A DNA stretch of 29,637 nucleotides from Lobulomyces angularis (GCA_027604685.1 JADHYX010000275.1:1-29637), one strand, 5' to 3'. Shown: positions 1 through 13,444, numbered from the stretch's first letter. Notes: a model not told the origin generated them from the sequence alone. Numbers and translations are program-made.

Positions 1-113
1 TAAATCCAACAAAGAAATCCAAAAAAAAGATCTTTAAAAAAAAAAAATATAAATATATATATGAACATATATAAAAGATAATAAATTTTTTTTCTTTTAA
101 TTTTTTAAGGTTT

Positions 114-332
114 TCAAGTGCAGGTAAACAATAAGAGTAAGACTTCGTTATCATTGATATTTCCAGTGTCGTTGTTGTTGCCATCAGAAATTTGGTTGAC
201 TTGGAAAGTTTTTAATGAGTTGTTGTTCTGTTTAATAATGGGTCTTGTATTAATTTGACCAGCTTTGTTGTTTTCACCTTCCAATTTTTCATTTAAATAT
301 GTTTTGAATTTTGTAAACATTTCTGGAACCAT
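114..332 (-). CDS. Hypothetical small protein, possibly partial
   Basis: I do not recognise this protein. A single open frame of 72 codons starts at an ATG in an A-rich context. It encodes a charged start (MVPEMFTKFKTYLNEKL), an Asn-rich polar middle and a short hydrophobic end (EVLLLLFTCT) before TGA. The hydrophobic tail is abrupt, and the window ends 113 bases further on. If the weak donor GTTTACC inside the tail is used with the AAAG at about position 35, the frame continues as more hydrophobic residues to the window edge, giving a membrane segment. So this may be the first exon of a membrane protein cut by the window edge. A Zim17-like zinc-finger reading of FTC was considered and not supported, because no second cysteine pair follows. 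Confidence 0.4.
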   Translation of the reverse strand: MVPEMFTKFKTYLNEKLEGENNKAGQINTRPIIKQNNNSLKTFQVNQISDGNNNDTGNINDNEVLLLLFTCT

Positions 333-801
333 TTTTTTGTTAATTTTTTTCTCTTGTTTATATTCTTCCCTCTTAATTTTTGTTTATTCTCTTCCCTTCT
401 CTTTAATTTTTTATAATTGTTTTTTTTTTTTAATTTGAAATAAATAATTTATTAAATTTTTTTTAATGTTTTTTTGAAAAAAAAAAAAAAATTTGTTGAA
501 TTATTTTTGCAAAAAAAAAAAAATTAAAAAAAAAGTAGGTGTTGTTCGAATAGTTTTTGAGGTAAGGAGTTGTTGAGTAAGTTCCTTTGCACTCAAATTT
601 AAAATAAAAAAATTTAAGGATTTGAAATAATCTAAAAAAAAAATTCCAAAATAAAAAATATGGGTAAAAAAAAAAAGTAATAAAAAATATTGTTAAAAAA
701 AAAAAATATATATATTTTTTTTTTTTTTTTTATTAAAAATAAATAATTTTTTTTTTTTTTTATTTTTAAATTTTAAAACTTAATTTTTTTCTTTTTTTTT
801 T
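333..801. other. Intergenic, homopolymer-rich, one GC-richer island
   Basis: This is mostly A and T runs. It lies between the start of the 114-332 frame and the stop of the MAPEG gene, both on the minus strand. A GC-richer island at about 536-601 stands out. Neither strand gives a convincing gene or tRNA there, although the minus strand is open for about 30 codons. Confidence 0.5.
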
Positions 802-1532
802 TTAATAAAATTGTTTAAAAAATTCCAATTCATCAAAATTTTTTCCAAATAAATTATTAAAAAAGTAATAGTTTAAAAGAAATTTGAAATCCTCCTTTGA
901 AATATAAAAATCCAATTTCATCAACTTAAAACTAGTTTGAATTGATGTAAATAAAAGTACTACTTTTGCGATATTTAAAATAATCCATCCTAACCGCCTA
1001 CCTAAAACCAAAAAAAAAAAAATAAATAAATACATTTTAAATTTTTTTTATCTTTACCACTGGGACCATACTTTGTGTATCCAATACCATAAAGAAATCT
1101 TCCAAATATATACATACAGTTTAATTTGGCACTTAAAATTGGATGATTTACACTTGACACCAAAGTTAACATTGTAATTAAATTTAAATCTTCCAAATAA
1201 CTACAGAAAAAAATTAAAATTCTTTTATAAAAAAAAATATTTTTTTATTTTTACTTGTAATGAACTCTTTGATAGATATTAAACTCCTCCCAATCCTTTG
1301 GGTTTAATTTATTTGCATAAATCCCACATCCCATATCTGGATATTTAATGTTATGTTTTCTATTCCAAAAAAAAAAAAAAAATAATAAAAATTAATGAAA
1401 AACTTTTTTTCTTTACTTTCTTTGAGCACTAACATTAAATGCAGCAAAGGCACATTGAATCTGTGTCAAAACTATTGTAAACAAGACATATCCAAACGAT
1501 GAAGATAATGTTATTGATTCAAAACTTGTCAT
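802..1532 (-). CDS. MGST3: Microsomal glutathione S-transferase 3-like MAPEG protein
   Basis: Integral membrane enzyme of the MAPEG superfamily; family members conjugate glutathione to lipophilic electrophiles or reduce lipid peroxides in ER membranes. Four exons (1532-1417, 1359-1255, 1200-1058, 1001-802) join in frame to 187 aa, against about 150 in human MGST3. The N-terminal hydrophobic helix covers about residues 14-32. It is followed by the family signature FNxxQRxHxNxLE at residues 65-77 (Arg70, His72, Asn74, Glu77), a helix after HPILSAKL, the GRFLYGIGY stretch and a last helix ending near FTSIQTSF. The C-terminus runs about 35 residues beyond the usual end and is acidic and aromatic. 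Introns are 57, 54 and 56 nt, all GT-AG. The ATG lies directly after an A-run, and no longer start is available. The family is clear; its exact substrate cannot be told from sequence. Confidence 0.9.
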
Positions 1533-2043
1533 TTTTTTTTCTTAAAAAAATAAAAAAAAAAAAAACTTATTTTTTGTTAGGGTTTTGCGAAAACTTGTTT
1601 TTTTTTTTTAAAAAAAAAAGTTAAAAAAAATTCCTAAAAAAATTAAACTTTTCTTCTTGAAAAAGAAAAAAAGCTCTCAAATTTTTTCCTTTTAAATGAA
1701 GTTTTTTTTTTTTTTTTTTACTAAATCAATTTTAATTTTGATCTAAATATTTTTTTTTTGAACTAAATTAGTAAAATTATCAATTATCACAAAAATAACA
1801 AACTATCGTCTTTTGATAAATTTAAAATTTTCAATCCTCACCATTTAAAAAATTTAAAAGTATTTTCAATTTTTACAAAAAAAACTACATTTATTAAAAA
1901 CAACTTCTTTACTTTATTCAAAAAAAAAAAAAAAGAAAAAATGGAAATAAAAAAACAAAAAGGAAGTAAAAAGAAATTTAAAAACAGTCCATACGCAAAT
2001 AAAAATAATTAAAAAAAAATTTAAAAAAAACAAAAAAAAAATT
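1533..2043. other. Intergenic between MAPEG and SERCA genes
   Basis: About 510 bases of A/T-rich sequence between two genes on the minus strand. It holds the 3' UTR of the Ca2+-ATPase and the promoter of the MAPEG gene. I see no coding frame, RNA gene or repeat other than homopolymers. Confidence 0.6.
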
Positions 2044-5797
<3,754 letters not shown>

Positions 5798-6240
5798 TTT
5801 TGAAGGTTTTCAAAGGTTTGAAAAAAAAAGTAAAAAAAGTAGGTTTGGTGATCGTAAATTTTTTTTTACTTTTTTTTTTTTTTTTTGTGACTCGTTGTCA
5901 TCAAAAAATTTTTGTTTGACACTAATTTTTTGCTTAACGATGTTAAATCAAATTTTACAATGCAATACCTTTCGTAGAAAATGTTTTTCTGATTGGGTAA
6001 ACAACTCCTTGTTCTTGAATGTCAGGTTGTATTAACAGCAAGCATATTAACGATTATTGAATTTTTTTTCTTTCTTTTAAGTCAAGGATTAAAAATAATA
6101 AAAAATTTTTCTTTTATTTTTTTTTAAATGGAAATTCTAGATTAGTAACTTTTTCGCATTTTTTTGTACCAAAAAAGTCAAAATAATTATTGAAGAGAAA
6201 CTTACAATTTTTAATATTTTTTGTTTTTTTACATTCAATC
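5798..6240. promoter_or_regulatory. Divergent intergenic region, putative bidirectional promoter
   Basis: About 440 bases separate the SERCA start (minus) from the 7TM-like gene start (plus), so both promoters must lie here. The middle (about 5885-6060) is clearly less A/T-biased than other spacers. An ATTGG at 5992-5996 could be a CCAAT box for the minus gene. A 30-codon open stretch on the minus strand at about 5960-6055 was seen but has no splice or start support. Confidence 0.4.
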
Positions 6241-7134
6241 ATGTCAGTAATTCGAGTAATTGCGTATATTTTAAATGTGACAACCTTTTTGTTACCCATT
6301 TACATTATATACCAAGAACACATTTTTAGTTGCTCCTCTATTCGAAAAACCTACAAACTGCGATACCATAACAAACTGTTTTTACTGATTTCACTTTTAG
6401 CTCTCTGCAATCAATCTTTCGTTTTAACAAATCTCCTAACAGATTACAAAAATTTTATTATTGTAAAAACAAATTTGTTGGGAGTTTTTTTTTCTTTTAC
6501 CTCACTTTCATTAATTTTTTTAAGCACAAATCGTTTTAAACATTTGTCTGTGATAAATGTCAACTCAAAAAAATTAAAGATTTTAAAGGTTGTGAAAATT
6601 TTTACGACAATTCTCACTTTTTGCACTGTAACATTAGCGGTGCTTGAGATATTTTACAAACTGGATGTAATCTTGTTTTTAGTTGGGTATCAGGCGATAC
6701 ATACCAGCACAATCGATGGATATTTAAACTACAGCATGGTCACTAATACGACGCAGATGGGGGATAAAATTAGGGAAAAGAATATGAAAACGAAAGGAAA
6801 AGAGTTCGAAAATTGGTTCAAGACAAGTAAAAGTTTAAAGTTTAATTTAACTGCCTTGCTCTTGCTGATTTATATTGTTGATTGTGCAATGTACACAGTG
6901 TATATTTTGGGGATAATATTTTTCAAGCTCGAGGACGACAAGAATGATTTATCGTCCGTGGGATCCTCTATTGCAACAATTCATGTATGCTTGACGTTAA
7001 ATTTACTTAGTCGAATAAAAAAAGGACTGGATCACTTAAAAGAAAAAGAAAATTCTAAAGTCAGCACACTTTCTAATATGAGTAGCTTATTTCTTTCAAC
7101 AAATGGAAGATCCTCGCTTAGTGAAACGCATTAA
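6241..7134 (+). CDS. Orphan multi-pass membrane protein, 7TM-like, intronless
   Basis: No family recognised. One uninterrupted frame of 297 aa starts at ATG 6241; an upstream in-frame stretch begins only with TTG and was not used. Hydrophobic helices lie at about residues 2-24, 44-65, 76-95, 119-138, 142-160 (weak), 202-229 and 238-257. A basic loop sits between helices 5 and 6. The 40-residue tail starts IKKGLDHL and is Ser-rich. The seven-helix layout, an NRF after helix 3, the basic third inner loop and the phosphorylatable tail recall a GPCR, but no diagnostic GPCR motif is present. Sequons NYS and NTT fall in the fifth-helix area. It is intronless, while nearly all neighbours have several introns. 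It is transcribed divergently from SERCA and converges on METTL5. Confidence 0.75.
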   Translation: MSVIRVIAYILNVTTFLLPIYIIYQEHIFSCSSIRKTYKLRYHNKLFLLISLLALCNQSFVLTNLLTDYKNFIIVKTNLLGVFFSFTSLSLIFLSTNRFKHLSVINVNSKKLKILKVVKIFTTILTFCTVTLAVLEIFYKLDVILFLVGYQAIHTSTIDGYLNYSMVTNTTQMGDKIREKNMKTKGKEFENWFKTSKSLKFNLTALLLLIYIVDCAMYTVYILGIIFFKLEDDKNDLSSVGSSIATIHVCLTLNLLSRIKKGLDHLKEKENSKVSTLSNMSSLFLSTNGRSSLSETH

Positions 7135-7434
7135 TTTTTTTTTTTTTTTTTTTTAGAAATAAATGAATTTTCTTTTATTTTTGGATTCAAAAAATTTTTT
7201 TTTTTTTATAATAAAAAAAGTTGTGTAATTAGGTCAAAATTTTTAACAATTCTACAATCAATATTTGGAAATTTTGATAAAACTTTAATTAAAAGTAACA
7301 TCTTTTTCGGGATTTTAGATTTCCAAAAAAAATAAAAAATTCTTTTGAGTAATAAAAAAAAATTTAAACAGTAATAGAAAAATTTTAGTTTGAATACGGG
7401 AACAAAAATATTTTTTTTTTTTTATATATATTTC
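7135..7434. other. Convergent 3' spacer
   Basis: About 300 bases between the stops of the 7TM-like gene (plus) and METTL5 (minus). Homopolymers and A/T-rich UTR sequence only; no gene seen. Confidence 0.6.
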
Positions 7435-8505
7435 TTAAATAAAACTGAACCTTAAAAAATCTACTTCAACGTTAACACTCTTCTTTTTATGAAACTTGTA
7501 CATATTATTAATATCATATTTGATTTCTGCCAGTACTTCTGTATGTAATCCCAAAGATAAAGCTTTTTTTATAATAAATTCTCGGGTACTACTTTTATGA
7601 AGTGAATATATGCTCTTTTTAGCAACCTGTTAAAAAATGTTTGTCAAAAATTTTTCAAACTTATTCAATCTGGGTTTTTTTTTTTTTTACCTTTGCAGCA
7701 AACTCTAAAAAACATATATCTACTCCCTACATTTTTAAAAAAAAAAATAAATAAATTAAAATAAAATAAATAAATATTTTTACCTTAATTTTAGTTCCAA
7801 CTAAAATTTGAAGAAAAAAAAAAGAGAACAAAGATGATAAAAACATTAAATGAAAAATATTTTTTGTGAAGAATATTTTTTTACATGGTGGATTCATTAT
7901 TACAGTATCAGCAACAAATCTAGGTTCTACTAAATTTTTTGAATTAATAAAACTTGCAATATCTTGAAACAACAAAAGAAAAAAAAAACAAAAATTATAA
8001 TCATTTTAATTAATCATTAAATAAGTTAAAAAAAAATAAAATTTTTTTATATTCCAGTCAAAAAAAATACCAAATTTAACTAAATCCTGGTTAATGTCAA
8101 ATTCCAAAAAATTTTCGGAAGCTTGAGCAATAGCATCATCATCAATATCTAGACCAAAAACATAAGATGCACCCATAATCCAACTTGCAATTGATAAAAC
8201 TCCACAGCCTACTCCTAAATCGCAGATTATTGAATCACTTATGTCTCCAAATTGATTTTCTGCAGTATATAAAAGTCTTGCTAAAACAAAAAGGGAAATT
8301 AATGCAATTAATTCTTTAGGTACCTGCAATATGAGGTGAAGTCGGGTATTGTTCTTCATTAAAAATTTTTATTAAGTCAGTAAATTTTAAATCTCTAAAA
8401 AATTTATAAAAAAAAAAAAAAAAAAAATGCTTTACCTAGGTATGCTTTTGGGTTTTTAAATGTAGAAACTTCCTGAAGCAAACTTTCTAATTGTTTTAGT
8501 TTCAT
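7435..8505 (-). CDS. METTL5: METTL5-type 18S rRNA adenine-N6 methyltransferase
   Basis: SAM-dependent methyltransferase; METTL5, with TRMT112, makes m6A in 18S rRNA (family knowledge). Seven exons (8505-8436, 8353-8324, 8280-8071, 7962-7885, 7800-7784, 7726-7691, 7626-7435) give 210 aa, matching human METTL5 (209). Landmarks in order: substrate-side motif LEQYPTSPHIAARLLY near residue 24, SAM-binding motif I DLGVGCGVLSI, motif II GLDIDDDA, catalytic motif NPPF, then SLHKSSTREF and KFHKKKSV, typical of METTL5. Exon 5 is only 17 nt, and the intron before it splits the Phe codon of NPPF. Introns are 43-108 nt. Exon 2 is only 30 nt and is required for EQYPTSPHIA. The intron before it has a TACTGAC branch-like site. 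Motif I has Val where animals have Cys (DLGVG versus DLGCG). Confidence 0.93.
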
Positions 8506-9031
8506 CCTTTTCTAAATTTTTACAAAAAAAAAAAAAAAAAAATTTTCCTAGAAAATATAAAAAAAAATAACTTCATAGAGTTAAAAGAAAAAAAAAAAAA
8601 ATATATAGTTCTCCATTTTTTTGCAATGCTATTTGATATAACAATGTAAAATTAAACAATACAGTCAAACTGTTATTATAATGAATTATTCATTTTTTCT
8701 TTTTTTTTTTAAACCCCCTGCGAAAAAAAGTGAAGTTTTTTGAATTTTAAACAATGGAATTAATGATCAAATGCAATTAAAATATTTTTTTAATTTCTTT
8801 TTTTTTTTTTTTTTCTCTTTTATCGAATTTCATTGTTTTAATTAAAAATTTTTTTTAATTTTTTTTGACAGCTCTTGAGAAAAAAAAAATATATTAAAAG
8901 TCAAAAAAAAAAAAAAAAAAAAAGAAATATTTAAAAATTAAAAATATAAATAAAAATTAAATAAATTATTCTTAACTATTTAATACTTTTTTTTTCTTAA
9001 ATTAAAATTTTTTTTTTTTTATTTTTTTCTC
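8506..9031. promoter_or_regulatory. Divergent intergenic region
   Basis: About 525 bases between the METTL5 start (minus) and the 75-aa gene start (plus). It is dominated by A and T runs of 8-20 bases. Both promoters should lie here, but no specific element is recognisable. Confidence 0.4.
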
Positions 9032-9321
9032 ATGACCAATCTGTTAAAAAACTTAAAAAACAACCTGAAAGCACATTTGGGCAAATCAAACTACGAACAA
9101 ATTCGGGTATGAGCTGATTAAAATAAAACATAAATTAAAGGTAAATTATATGAAATTTTTTTTTTTAGAAACACGACATAGCAAATGAGGAATATTTTGA
9201 TTTAAAAGCTTCATTCAACGATATGAAATTTACACCAAAAGTTCTACACAATTGCCTGAAAGTCGACAGAGACAAAGACTACGAAGATTACATTGCGCAT
9301 CTTATCAACAATTTCAACTAG
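9032..9321 (+). CDS. Small conserved-looking protein of unknown function, 75 aa
   Basis: Not recognised. Two exons (9032-9106 and 9169-9321) with a 62-nt GT-AG intron (GTATGAG...TTTTTTAG) join in frame to 75 residues ending at TAG. The first exon encodes an amphipathic basic start (MTNLLKNLKNNLKAHLG). The second is acidic and aromatic (DYEDYIAHLINNF), with one Cys. It is less A/T-biased than its surroundings, and codon use resembles the adjacent genes, which supports a real gene. The size and basic amphipathic N-terminus would suit a small mitochondrial protein such as a respiratory-complex accessory or assembly factor, but no motif proves this. Confidence 0.65.
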
Positions 9322-9994
9322 AACTATTTGCTATAAACTATTTGCTTTTTTTTAAACTATTTATTCAAATTTGTTTTCTTTATTTTTGAAGATGATATCT
9401 ATTTAAATAAAAATTTCAACTTTTATATTTAAAACCTATTTTGCATGAATAAAAAAAAAAAAACTTTTTAACAAGGAATATTTCTTTTTATTAACCAGGA
9501 AAATCAAAGTAGAACTTTTTTAAAAAAAAAAATTTATTAACAAAAAACTTCTTAACAAAAAAAAAAATCAACAAATTTATCATTTCAAGTAGAAAAAAAT
9601 TAAACAAATAAAAAAATCCTTCCTCAAAAAGTAACTCTTCAGCAATTTAAAAATATATAATAAAATCCTATTAAATAATAAAAAAAAAATATTTATTTTT
9701 AAAAAAAAAAAAAAAGTAGAATCTTCTACTTTTAAAAAAACTTGTTCAAATTCTTCTTATCATCAAAAGAGAACTTTTTTTTTTTTTAATTGTCTCGCTT
9801 TTTTTTTTTTTTTCTTTTACAAAAAAAGGGTTTTTAAAAAACGCGTATTTAAAAAAGAAAAAAAAATTTTAATTTTATTAATACATATTTTTATTTTTTT
9901 TTTTTTTTAATTATTTAAAAAATTTAAATAAATTTTAAAGAAAAAAATTTAAAAAAAAAAGAAATTAATTATTAAAAAAAAATAAAATAATAAA
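9322..9994. other. Intergenic, homopolymer-rich, with one inverted repeat
   Basis: About 670 bases upstream of the stathmin-like gene. Poly-A and poly-T runs are interrupted by short mixed stretches. The only ordered structure seen is the inverted repeat at 9712-9733. No coding exon was found on either strand. Confidence 0.55.
9712..9733. repeat. Short inverted repeat (9-bp arms, 4-nt loop)
   Basis: AAAAGTAGA at 9712-9720 and TCTACTTTT at 9725-9733 are perfect reverse complements around ATCT, flanked by A-runs. It could form a small hairpin. It lies about 390 bases downstream of the 75-aa gene, too far to be its obvious terminator; chance is possible in this composition. Confidence 0.35.
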
Positions 9995-11248
9995 ATGGGT
10001 TGCGGAGCATCTCAATTAGCAGTTGAAGAAGTAGAGCAAACTACTACACCAAACAACAATGTATCAGCTCTAGAGGTTAAAACCAAACCTACTTTAACAA
10101 CTGAAAACTCTACTGCAGCCAGCAACAATTTAAATTCTAATGATGTCGATACAAATAAAACTGCTTCTATCGTTGAAGTGAAACCTGCAGTCAAAATTGA
10201 CAACAATGATTTATTTTTTAACAAAGATAAAATCGCTAACGAGGTTTCTAACGATGCTTTAAAAAATAATATCAACCTGAAAAGTTTCAAGTTGGATAGC
10301 AGCATCACAATTATTGCTCCAAGTGCTGAAGATTTTCAAGATAATGAAAGTAAAGCAAAATAAAAAAACCAATTTCAATTTACAAAAAAATCTTTTTTTT
10401 TATTAGAAAACTACAAAGAATTTTCAAATCCTTTGTCAAATGCTGTTCAAAGTATTGGATTTAATCCTGTTTTAACTACTACTTGTAAAAAAAAAAAAAA
10501 AAATGTAATTAATATTTTTTTTTTTTTTCCTAAAAAAAAGGTTACAAAGTCAATGTTCCATTGAAACCAATTGCATTTGAAATTCCACTAGATAATAAAA
10601 CAAAAAATTATCATCGATCACGTCCACCAACTAGAATGCTGTTACCACAGCTAGGTCTGCCAGTAAAAACTACTGCTTCAAGTAATAAGGATGCTCACTT
10701 AAAAGTTGATGAATACCTTAACAAAGTTCTGGTAAAAAAAAAAATTTAATATATACTTTATAGTAAAACTAATGTATTAATAGGATGATGGGTTTGATAA
10801 ACCAAGTCCATACCAGCCTTTTATGGCATCCTCTTTAAAATTAAATAGTAGCTTTGGAAAGTATCAGGAAAATTCCTCTCTAGTGCTTAAAAAAAAACTG
10901 CTAGAAAAAGAAGCACAAGCAGCAAAAAATCGGCAAAAGGAAATAGAAAAGCTACAAGCGAAATTAGCTAGACAAGAGCAACATGCAAAGTTAATCAGGG
11001 AAAGAAAGAAGTTGCTCAAAACAAGTGGTAATGATGTTCCAAATGAGGAAGAAACTGTTGAAAAGCGTGGTGGTGCTGGATTTAGATCTTCCAAAACCAT
11101 CAATTCTTCCAAAATTCAAGGAGGTTTCCATAATGTAAATGGCAAAGAGGTAATCAATGATGCAGACTCCGGAATAGGCAGTAGAACAGGTTCAGGAAGA
11201 AGTGATTCTAGACCAAACACAAGTGTTTTAAACACCATCCCGATTTGA
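9995..11248 (+). CDS. Stathmin-domain protein with acylated N-terminus (STMND1-like)
   Basis: Likely a membrane-anchored tubulin-binding protein. Four exons (9995-10349, 10407-10484, 10541-10731, 10784-11248) give 362 aa. The start MGCGASQ carries Gly2 for N-myristoylation and Cys3 for palmitoylation, as in vertebrate STMND1 (which I recall as beginning MGCGPSQ). A long polar linker, residues 8-120, is rich in Asn, Thr and Lys. At about residues 145-165 comes a short hydrophobic/basic patch (KVNVPLKPIAFEIPL) resembling the N-terminal capping strand of stathmins. A long charged helix follows at about 230-285 (KKKLLEKEAQAAKNRQKEIE and onward), resembling the stathmin helix, then a Ser/Gly-rich tail with SGIGSRTGSGRSDSR. 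The family match rests on architecture and short motifs, not an alignment. A generic acylated coiled-coil protein is the alternative. Confidence 0.65.
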
Positions 11249-11795
11249 TGACCTACATAAAAATAAAAAAAATTAAAAAACTGTTAAACAATAAATAAAA
11301 ATTTATCAAGTTTAAAAAAAAAATTTATAATCTTTTTTTTTTTTACTTAAATAGTCACTTTAAAAAAGCTTTTTTATATAGAGTAACATTTTCATTTTTT
11401 TTTTTTTTTTAAACAATTTAAAAATATAATGAAAATTTTATAATTTAGATATAAAACCATACTAAATTAAAGAAATTTATTTTTTTGAGGAGTTGGAATT
11501 AATTTTTTAATTTTAAATGTTTGTATTAAAAAAAAAAAAAAATATATATTCTACCAAAGAAAGAAAAAAAAATTTTTTGTTTTAAATTATTATTAGCGTT
11601 TATCATATTCTATTATTTTTTATTTTATTTTTATAAATTTTTTATAACCATTTTTAGTATTTTTAATTTTTAATTAGAATACTTTTTTTTTTTTTTTATC
11701 CAATCAAAAAAAAAAAAAAAAAAAAANNNNNNNNNNGACGAGTTCTTTTTTATTTTTTTATTTATTTATTTTATATATATATTCAAACATTAATT
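11249..11795. other. Intergenic with assembly gap
   Basis: About 550 bases between two plus-strand genes, mostly long A/T runs. The assembly gap at 11727-11736 follows a run of more than 20 A. No gene seen. Confidence 0.55.
11727..11736. other. Assembly gap (10 N)
   Basis: Ten undetermined bases directly after a poly-A run. The size is probably a placeholder, so distances across it are unreliable. It falls in the promoter region of the PHACTR-like gene and does not interrupt a recognised exon. Confidence 0.99.
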
Positions 11796-12877
11796 ATGGA
11801 TTTAGTTGTTCAACTACCACCTCAATCAAATATGGAAAAATCTACTTCACAGACATCTTTATCTTCCTCTCCTCAAACTCCTAGTAAATTTTCAAAAATG
11901 GTTACTGGTAAAAATAAAAAAATAAAAAAAAAAAAGAAATCTCTTAATTTTTCTTAATTTTTTGTTTTTTTATTACTTTTATTTTTAGAATTAGGAAAAA
12001 AAATAGGAAGAAGAGCAGAAGTTTCAGAATTAGCTCAAAAAAATATTTTAAAAGGTAGCGTAATAATAAAATTAAAATTTATAAAATGTATAATGAAAAA
12101 TAAACTAATCAATAAAAATAAACCAGAGGAAGAACTTGCCTCACCATCTATAGCACAGGCTAAAGCAGATTTGGAAAAGGCCAGAACCCAGGATATTTTA
12201 AACAGACGTATATCTAACAGATCTTCAAAAGTGGATTTGAAATTAAGAAACATTCTAAGAGGTAATTCTTTTTCTTTATTTATTTTTCCTTTTTTTTTTT
12301 TTGTAGTAAGAGTAATAAAAAAAATTAATTACACTGTTTTTATATTATATATAGTTGATAGTAACGATACCCTTGATCAAAGTGGAGTTTCATTAGAAAA
12401 AAACATTAATTTTGACAAAAAAGCTAAACAATTAAAATCTTGTTTAAGACAAAGACCAGAAAAATCCGAACTACAAGATATGAACATTATAAGAACAAAC
12501 GAAAATTTAGATCCATCAATAGCCGCTGCTCAAATGCAACTTCAAAAGCGCCAATTGGAGCACACTCTGGAAGCAAAACTGAGAGACAGACCTAATCTTG
12601 ATGAAGTTAGTACCATCATCAACTTTAGTGAAGTAGTAGAAGTCCTACCTACATTTCGTAAAAGTGAATACAACAGAAAGCCAGACACTAACGCTACGTT
12701 TAAAAAATTGACACCCCAAATGAAAGTAATGATTAGAGAGGAACTTAATAATTTTAAAAAAAGTGAAATGCCTGTTCACGAAGAAAGTAATTATTAATTC
12801 TTTTTTTTATTATTTTAATTATTTAAAAATATTTCTTAATTTATTTTTTAGGCGGTATGAACACTTGCTTTCACTAA
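11796..12877 (+). CDS. PHACTR-like RPEL-repeat protein (actin and PP1 regulator)
   Basis: Probable G-actin-binding protein that also binds protein phosphatase 1. Five exons (11796-11907, 11989-12054, 12127-12261, 12355-12786, 12852-12877) give 256 aa with exact frame closure. Four RPEL-type repeats are visible. The first is around GRRAEVSELAQKNIL. The second is degenerate, around ILNRRISNRSSKVDLKLRNIL. The third is canonical (CLRQRPEKSELQDMNII). The fourth is around KLRDRPNLDEVSTI. Directly after comes a PHACTR-type C-terminus: FSEVVEV, corresponding to the PP1-docking FSDYVEV; then KKLTPQMKVMIREELNNFKK, corresponding to the LTxxDKAAIRKELNEFK block; then SEMPVHEES and a short end in CFH. The Trp of the animal PKPWT block is replaced by Phe (ATFKK). 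The last exon encodes only nine residues. The one-plus-three repeat order matches animal PHACTRs. Confidence 0.85.
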
Positions 12878-13108
12878 AAAAAAGAAAAAAAGAAAGTAAT
12901 AATAATTAAAAAACAAAAAAAAAAATATGAGAATTCCAATAATATAAAAAAAAAAAAAATATATAAAACTATATCTTTTTCTTTTTTTTTTCTTTGATTA
13001 TTATTATTTTCTTTTTTTCTTTTATTTTTTTATAGAAATTATATTTTATTTTTTAAAACTTTCAAAGAGTTTTTTTTTTTTTTTTTTTTTTTATGATAAA
13101 AAAGAACT

Positions 13109-13444
13109 ATGCTCAATATTATTTTCAAATCCATATTTTCAACAAAACCTAGTTTTTGTCTAAAAAGTGTTCAGTCCAGAATAACTTCCCAAATTTCTAT
13201 TTTTTCAATGAACAGAACTAATATTTTTCAAAAAAGATCCATGGCAACATATGGAAACGAATTTCAACCTTCTGTGTTAAAGAGGAAGAGACAATTTGGC
13301 TTTTTAAGACGATTAAGAACAGTTGGTGGAAGAAAAATTTTAAAAAGAAGAATGCTCGTAATTTTATTTATTTTCATTTATTTTTTTATAAATGTTTTTT
13401 TCTTTTTTTTTTTTTAGAAAGGAAGAAAATATTTGAGTTGGTAA
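13109..13444 (+). CDS. MRPL34: Mitochondrial large-subunit ribosomal protein bL34m
   Basis: Structural protein of the mitochondrial 50S-like subunit. Two exons (13109-13357 and 13418-13444) with a 60-nt intron give 91 aa. Residues 1-45 look like a mitochondrial presequence: Lys, Arg, Ser and Phe rich, with no acidic residues before the mature part. The mature domain holds the bL34 signature: [30 protein letters not shown] and KGRKYLSW. The last eight residues come from the 27-nt second exon and are essential to complete the family's C-terminus. Its presence implies a working mitochondrial translation system, which excludes hydrogenosome-only lineages such as anaerobic Neocallimastigomycota. 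Confidence 0.93.

Noticed and set aside
114..332. Zim17/DNLZ zinc-finger identity for the first ORF
   Set aside because: Only one Cys in an FTC context; the CxxC pairs needed are absent within the visible sequence.
5960..6055. Minus-strand open stretch upstream of SERCA
   Set aside because: Only about 30 codons, no start and no donor-acceptor pair linking it to the SERCA exon; open stretches this long are expected by chance.
10012..10308. Minus-strand open frame inside the stathmin-like first exon
   Set aside because: It is the exact antisense of a coding exon with an acylation start and proper splice junctions; composition mirrors the real frame.
10864..11112. Minus-strand open frame opposite the stathmin-like helix
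   Set aside because: Ser/Phe/Cys-rich antisense of a Lys/Glu-rich helix, a typical shadow.
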